Of a stretch of 5,253 nt of DNA, positions 1 through 5,253 are shown one piece after another. Under the pieces are notes generated by a model. It was not told where the DNA came from. It made no database searches and saw nothing but the letters and a program-made list of their open reading frames with translations. The translations under genes and the position numbers were made by a program. Numbering within the stretch: the stretch's first letter is position 1; every line of letters begins with the position of its first letter. Source of the stretch: Thermoleophilaceae bacterium (lineage in GTDB: Bacteria > Actinomycetota > Thermoleophilia > Solirubrobacterales > Thermoleophilaceae); NCBI GenBank assembly GCA_013696905.1, contig JACCXP010000376.1, positions 1-5,253 on the forward strand, in the 5' to 3' direction.

Positions 1-2
1 CT

Positions 3-2547
<2,545 letters not shown>

Positions 2548-2606
2548 CAGATCACCGTAACGGCGGGCGCGGATGATCGCCCCGCGTCTTCCCGCGCGGC
2601 CGGCCC
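2548..2606 (-). other. 59-nt spacer between steB and the MraY/WecA-like gene
   Basis: The longest noncoding stretch in the window. It contains the 8-nt palindrome GGCCGGCC just after the steB stop and a weak 5-bp inverted repeat (2565-2569 with 2578-2582, loop of 8), without a T-run. I see no -35/-10 pair that stands out. It could host a weak internal promoter, but nothing in the bases proves it. Confidence 0.5.
2552..2556 (-). promoter_or_regulatory. Ribosome binding site of the MraY/WecA-like gene
   Basis: GGTGA on the minus strand, 4 nt before the GTG start at 2547. The spacing is slightly short. It is the only Shine-Dalgarno-like element in the spacer and supports this GTG over the TTG two codons further in. 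Confidence 0.5.
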
Positions 2607-3497
2607 TTAGAGCTCGGGCAGCACGGGAAGAGCGCGCTCGGCGGTCGCCTTGGAGCCGTAGCTGCCCTGCGCATCCTCGACTCCGTCGAGCGTGTAGACG
2701 AGCGCGAGGCGCCCGCTCGGGAGGTCGACGGAGTCGACGCTCGAGATGTCGTTGCGTGCGTAGAAGGGCACGCGCGAGGGCTCGGTGTCGGACTGCTCGA
2801 CGCCCACGACGGGGACGCTCTCGGAGCTCATCGCCTCGAGCATCGCGGCCTCGAAGCGCTCGCGCGACTCGCGCACGCGGCCGTCCGCGGGCGTCTCCGT
2901 AGGGGAGCCCTCGGACTCGGCCGGGGTGCGGAAGAAGACGACGGCGTCGGCTCCGAGGTACTCGCCGCGAAAGCTCTCGGGCGCCTCGTCGGAGAGGCGG
3001 CGAGCCACCGACCCGCCGCGCACGATCGACAGCCCGACGCCTCGCCCGAGCAGGTCGAGCTCCACCGCAGTCGCGCCCGTCAGGCCCTGGTAGCGCCCGC
3101 CCGCGGCACGCGCCAGCGCGCCGAAGTCGATCGGGGCCTCGACCACCGACACCGAGTCGACCTCCCCGCCCGCCACCTCGACCGCCTCCTCGACCGACTG
3201 CTCGACCTCGGTCGGGAGCTCACCGGTGCTAACGAGCGCCACGTCGCGACCGCTGAGGCGCTGATAGGCGAGCTGCGGAAACGCCTCCGCGAGCGCCTCG
3301 TCGCGTCCCTCGAGCTGCGCCTCGGCCTCGGCCTCCGCCTCGCGTGCGCGCTCGACGTCGCCGCGCAAGTCCTCGCGCAGGTTCTGCTGGGCTTGTGAGA
3401 CGAGCGAGTCCCCGATCGTCACGCCGAGCACTATCCCGAGCGCGAGCGCGAGGAACACCGCCACGAGCGAGAGCGCGTGGTAGCGGAAGTCGAACAC
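2607..3497 (-). CDS. steB: SteB / MctB-family membrane-anchored coiled-coil protein
   Basis: Member of the family often labelled 'copper transporter' (M. tuberculosis Rv1698/MctB) and named SteB in Corynebacterium, where with SteA it acts in daughter-cell separation. The 296-residue protein opens with the family's conserved FDFRYHALSLVAVFLALAL, giving one transmembrane anchor at about 8-28. A charged Glu/Ala/Arg-rich segment at about 36-80 should form a coiled coil. An alpha/beta extracytoplasmic domain follows (about 84-275), with an acidic Ser/Thr/Pro loop at 191-207, and the protein ends with GSYGSKATAERALPVLP, matching the family's Gly-Tyr-Gly closing motif. There is no cysteine, only one histidine (His7) and few methionines, so I see no copper site. 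The start is GTG; the stop of steA lies in frame one codon upstream, which rules out a longer form. A clear Shine-Dalgarno is lacking (only a weak GAAG at 3504-3507), so translation is probably coupled to steA. The family call is firm; the role is inferred from Corynebacterium. Confidence 0.87.
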   Translation of the reverse strand: MFDFRYHALSLVAVFLALALGIVLGVTIGDSLVSQAQQNLREDLRGDVERAREAEAEAEAQLEGRDEALAEAFPQLAYQRLSGRDVALVSTGELPTEVEQSVEEAVEVAGGEVDSVSVVEAPIDFGALARAAGGRYQGLTGATAVELDLLGRGVGLSIVRGGSVARRLSDEAPESFRGEYLGADAVVFFRTPAESEGSPTETPADGRVRESRERFEAAMLEAMSSESVPVVGVEQSDTEPSRVPFYARNDISSVDSVDLPSGRLALVYTLDGVEDAQGSYGSKATAERALPVLPEL

Positions 3498-3500
3498 GCG

Positions 3501-4700
3501 TTACTTCAGCCCGACGAGGATCTGGAGCTTCAGCCAGACGAGGTCGAGCAGCGGCCCGAGGGTCTCCGAGGACCACACGATCGCCGCGAGCGTCGCAAGC
3601 GCAGCCAGCGCGACGAAGACGATCGGCGCGCGCCCGGCCGACGGTCGGTAGAGGCGCGAGACGCCCTTCGCGTCGACCAGGATCTCGCCCACCCGCAGGC
3701 GGGTGAGGAAAGTCGAAGACATGCCCTTGCGGTTCTTGTCGAGGAACTCCACCAGGTTGAAGTGCGAGCCGACCGCGACCAGCAGCTCGGCGCCCTTCTC
3801 GGAGGCGATCAGCATCGCGACGTCCTCGCTCGTGGCCGGGGCCGGCACGACCTTGTGGTCGAGGCCGAGCGCCTCGAGCCGCGCGCGGCCGGGGGCGCGA
3901 CCATCGGGGTAGGCATGGACGACGAGCTCGGCCCCGCAGCGAAGTGCGACGTCGGAGGCCGAGTCCATGTCGCCCACGATCATGTGCGGCACGAAGCCCT
4001 CGTCGAGGATCGCATCGGCGCCTCCGTCGACGGCCACGAGGATCGGGCTCATGTCGCGCACGTAGGGCCTGAGGATGCGGAGGTCCTTCTGGTGATCTAC
4101 GCCCCGCACGACGATCAGCGCGGGTCGGTCGCGGAAGACCGTGTCGAGCTCGGGCAGGTCGATCTCCCCCGCGAGCAGCTCGCCCTCCTCGCGGATGTGG
4201 CCCATCGTGTTGTCGGCGAACGCGACGAGCGCCTCTCCGATCTCGCGCCGCCCGGCCGCCTGCGCGCGGCGGACAGTCTCGAGGTCCTGCACCGCGCCCT
4301 CCCACATGACCCGCCCGCTCACGAGCAGCTTGGCGCCGTCGACGGCGACATGCTCCCCGTCCTTGAGCGCCTCGAAGAGCGGCGCGCCCGGCATGTCGAC
4401 GAGGTGCACGCCGGCCTCGGTGAGGATGCACGGTCCCTGGTTGGGGTAGCGCCCGGACGCCGACCGGGCGGCGTTCAGCACGCAACGCACCCCGCTTGCG
4501 ACCAGATCCTCGGCCGACACCCGATCGATGTCCTCGTGGTCGATGACGGCGATGTCACCGGGCTCGAGCCGCCCGACCAGCCGCTTGGTGCGCTTGCCGA
4601 GGCGGGCAGGACCCGCGTGCGGGCCGGCGGGGAGGCCGTTGCGGGCCGCGCGGGTAGCGCCCTTGCCCGAGCGGCGGCGTGTGGTGCGAGAGGCTGCCAT
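3501..4700 (-). CDS. steA: SteA-type cytokinetic protein with thiamine pyrophosphokinase-like domain
   Basis: Homologue of the cell-separation protein SteA of Corynebacterium (Rv1697 in M. tuberculosis). Of its 399 residues, the first 40 or so are a basic, probably disordered tail. The conserved body starts at GKRTKRLVGRLEPGDIAVIDHEDIDR (35-60, key residues Pro47, Gly48, Asp49, Asp54, His55, Asp57). A thiamine-pyrophosphokinase-like core shows VDGGADAIL at 224-232, VGDMDSAS at 242-249 with Asp244 and Asp246, and TSEDVAML at 290-297. A second hallmark block, from GSHFNLVEFL (311) through GMSSTFLTRL (326-335) to DAKGVSRLY (343-351), precedes one transmembrane helix at about 359-377 and a short amphipathic tail. 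Expected topology is a cytoplasmic domain anchored by the C-terminal helix. Nucleotide binding is plausible; thiamine pyrophosphokinase activity is doubtful, as the usual Lys after the Thr-Asp motif appears to be Ala295. ATG is the only start codon between the recN stop (in frame, 27 nt upstream) and the conserved body. It has no well-placed Shine-Dalgarno; GAGGGG lies 15 nt away. steB follows after 3 nt. Confidence 0.92.
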   Translation of the reverse strand: MAASRTTRRRSGKGATRAARNGLPAGPHAGPARLGKRTKRLVGRLEPGDIAVIDHEDIDRVSAEDLVASGVRCVLNAARSASGRYPNQGPCILTEAGVHLVDMPGAPLFEALKDGEHVAVDGAKLLVSGRVMWEGAVQDLETVRRAQAAGRREIGEALVAFADNTMGHIREEGELLAGEIDLPELDTVFRDRPALIVVRGVDHQKDLRILRPYVRDMSPILVAVDGGADAILDEGFVPHMIVGDMDSASDVALRCGAELVVHAYPDGRAPGRARLEALGLDHKVVPAPATSEDVAMLIASEKGAELLVAVGSHFNLVEFLDKNRKGMSSTFLTRLRVGEILVDAKGVSRLYRPSAGRAPIVFVALAALATLAAIVWSSETLGPLLDLVWLKLQILVGLK

Positions 4701-4727
4701 GGAGGCGGGCTTGCGCCCCTCGGCAGT

Positions 4728-5253
4728 CTACGCCGCCGCCAGCAACTCCTCCGCATGACGCCGAGCGCCCGCGTCGGCAACGTCTGCGCCGAGCATGCGG
4801 CACAGCTCGGCCACGACGCCCGCACCCTCGAGCTCCTCGACGCCCGTGCGCACGAGGTCGCCGCTGCCGTCCTTCTCGATCCGGAAGTGGGCGTCGGCGA
4901 GCGCGGCGATCTGGGGCAGGTGCGTGATGCAGATGACCTGCCGCGCCCGACCCAGCGCGCGCAGGCGCTCGCCCACCGCGCGGGCCGTCTGCCCGCCGAT
5001 GCCGGCGTCGACCTCGTCGAACACGAGCGCCTGCGTGCCGCCGCCGCTCGTCACGCTCATGAGCGCGAGCATCGCCCGCGACAGCTCGCCGCCCGAGGCG
5101 GTGTCGCGCAGGGCAGTGGCCGGCACACCGGCGTTCGGGGCCATCAGGAACTCGACCCGCTCGTCGCCCGCGACGCCGCGCTGCTCGCGCGGCTCCAGCG
5201 CCACCTCGAAGGCCGCGCCGGGCATCGCGAGCTCGGCAAGCTCCGTGCGCATC
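4728..5253 (-). CDS. recN: DNA repair protein RecN, C-terminal part (5' end outside window)
   Basis: C-terminal 174 residues of RecN, an SMC-like ATPase that acts in recombinational repair of double-strand breaks in the cytoplasm; the family is normally about 550-590 residues, so roughly the last third is here. Visible in the fragment (numbered from the first whole codon at the edge) are the RecN-typical LAMPGAAFEVAL at 8-19, VEFLMAPNAG at 33-42, the ABC signature ASGGELSRAML at 52-62, Walker B with catalytic Glu in LVFDEVDAGIGG at 76-87, and the H-loop ICITHLPQIAALAD at 107-120 (His111). The end, ELCRMLGADV (149-158) followed by HAEELL, is also typical. Nothing is disrupted. The Met at the window edge is internal, not a start. 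The stop is TAG, 27 nt before steA and in its reading frame, consistent with the same transcript. Confidence 0.97.
   Translation of the reverse strand, partial: MRTELAELAMPGAAFEVALEPREQRGVAGDERVEFLMAPNAGVPATALRDTASGGELSRAMLALMSVTSGGGTQALVFDEVDAGIGGQTARAVGERLRALGRARQVICITHLPQIAALADAHFRIEKDGSGDLVRTGVEELEGAGVVAELCRMLGADVADAGARRHAEELLAAA

Noticed and set aside
2565..2582. Inverted repeat in the steB downstream spacer as a possible terminator
   Set aside because: The stem is only 5 bp with an 8-nt loop and no T-run, and the next gene follows at once in the same direction.
2573..2902. Plus-strand open frame at the 3' end of steB
   Set aside because: Arg/Ala/Ser-rich shadow of steB with no recognisable features.
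3229..4485. Open frame of 418 codons on the minus strand in another frame, across steA and steB
   Set aside because: The product is almost entirely Arg/Ala/Gly/Pro with no domain, while the other frame gives two clear families. It is a shadow of the real genes.
4716..4721. GAGGGG as the ribosome site of steA
   Set aside because: It lies 15 nt from the ATG, too far for normal use; coupling from recN is as likely.

Overview
The window is a tightly packed, high-GC stretch in which every supported gene lies on the minus strand. Read in transcription order (from high to low coordinates) it holds the 3' part of recN, then steA, steB, a divergent MraY/WecA-like polytopic membrane protein, and pyrG. 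The order recN-steA-steB-pyrG is the one I know from Mycobacterium and Corynebacterium (recN, Rv1697, Rv1698, pyrG in M. tuberculosis). Together with the strong GC bias, this points to a chromosomal core region of an actinomycete. The additional membrane gene between steB and pyrG is not in the mycobacterial arrangement, which suggests a more distant actinobacterial lineage; Thermoleophilia is a guess from the overall look, not something I could test.

Layout: 4728-5253 is the C-terminal third of RecN, cut by the window edge. After a 27-nt spacer comes SteA (3501-4700). A single sense codon then separates it from SteB (2607-3497). A 59-nt spacer, the only one of any size, precedes the MraY/WecA-like gene (1672-2547). 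That gene overlaps the start of pyrG (3-1679) by 8 nt. No stretch without a gene exceeds 59 nt. I see no tRNA, rRNA, CRISPR, insertion sequence, credible terminator or recognisable promoter.

Functionally, the block joins DNA double-strand-break repair (RecN), a cell-separation pair (SteA, membrane-anchored with a thiamine-pyrophosphokinase-like domain; SteB, an extracytoplasmic coiled-coil protein with one N-terminal membrane anchor), a candidate polyprenyl-phosphate sugar-phosphate transferase relative, and CTP synthase. The short spacings and the overlap imply one transcript and translational coupling. The least explained member is the MraY/WecA-like protein. It keeps the three acidic or amide signature motifs of the family but lacks a visible C-terminal histidine motif, and it sits directly downstream of cell-separation genes. 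It is the best candidate here for an undescribed role. The rest of the window is conserved core genome; I found no evidence of a mobile or defence system.
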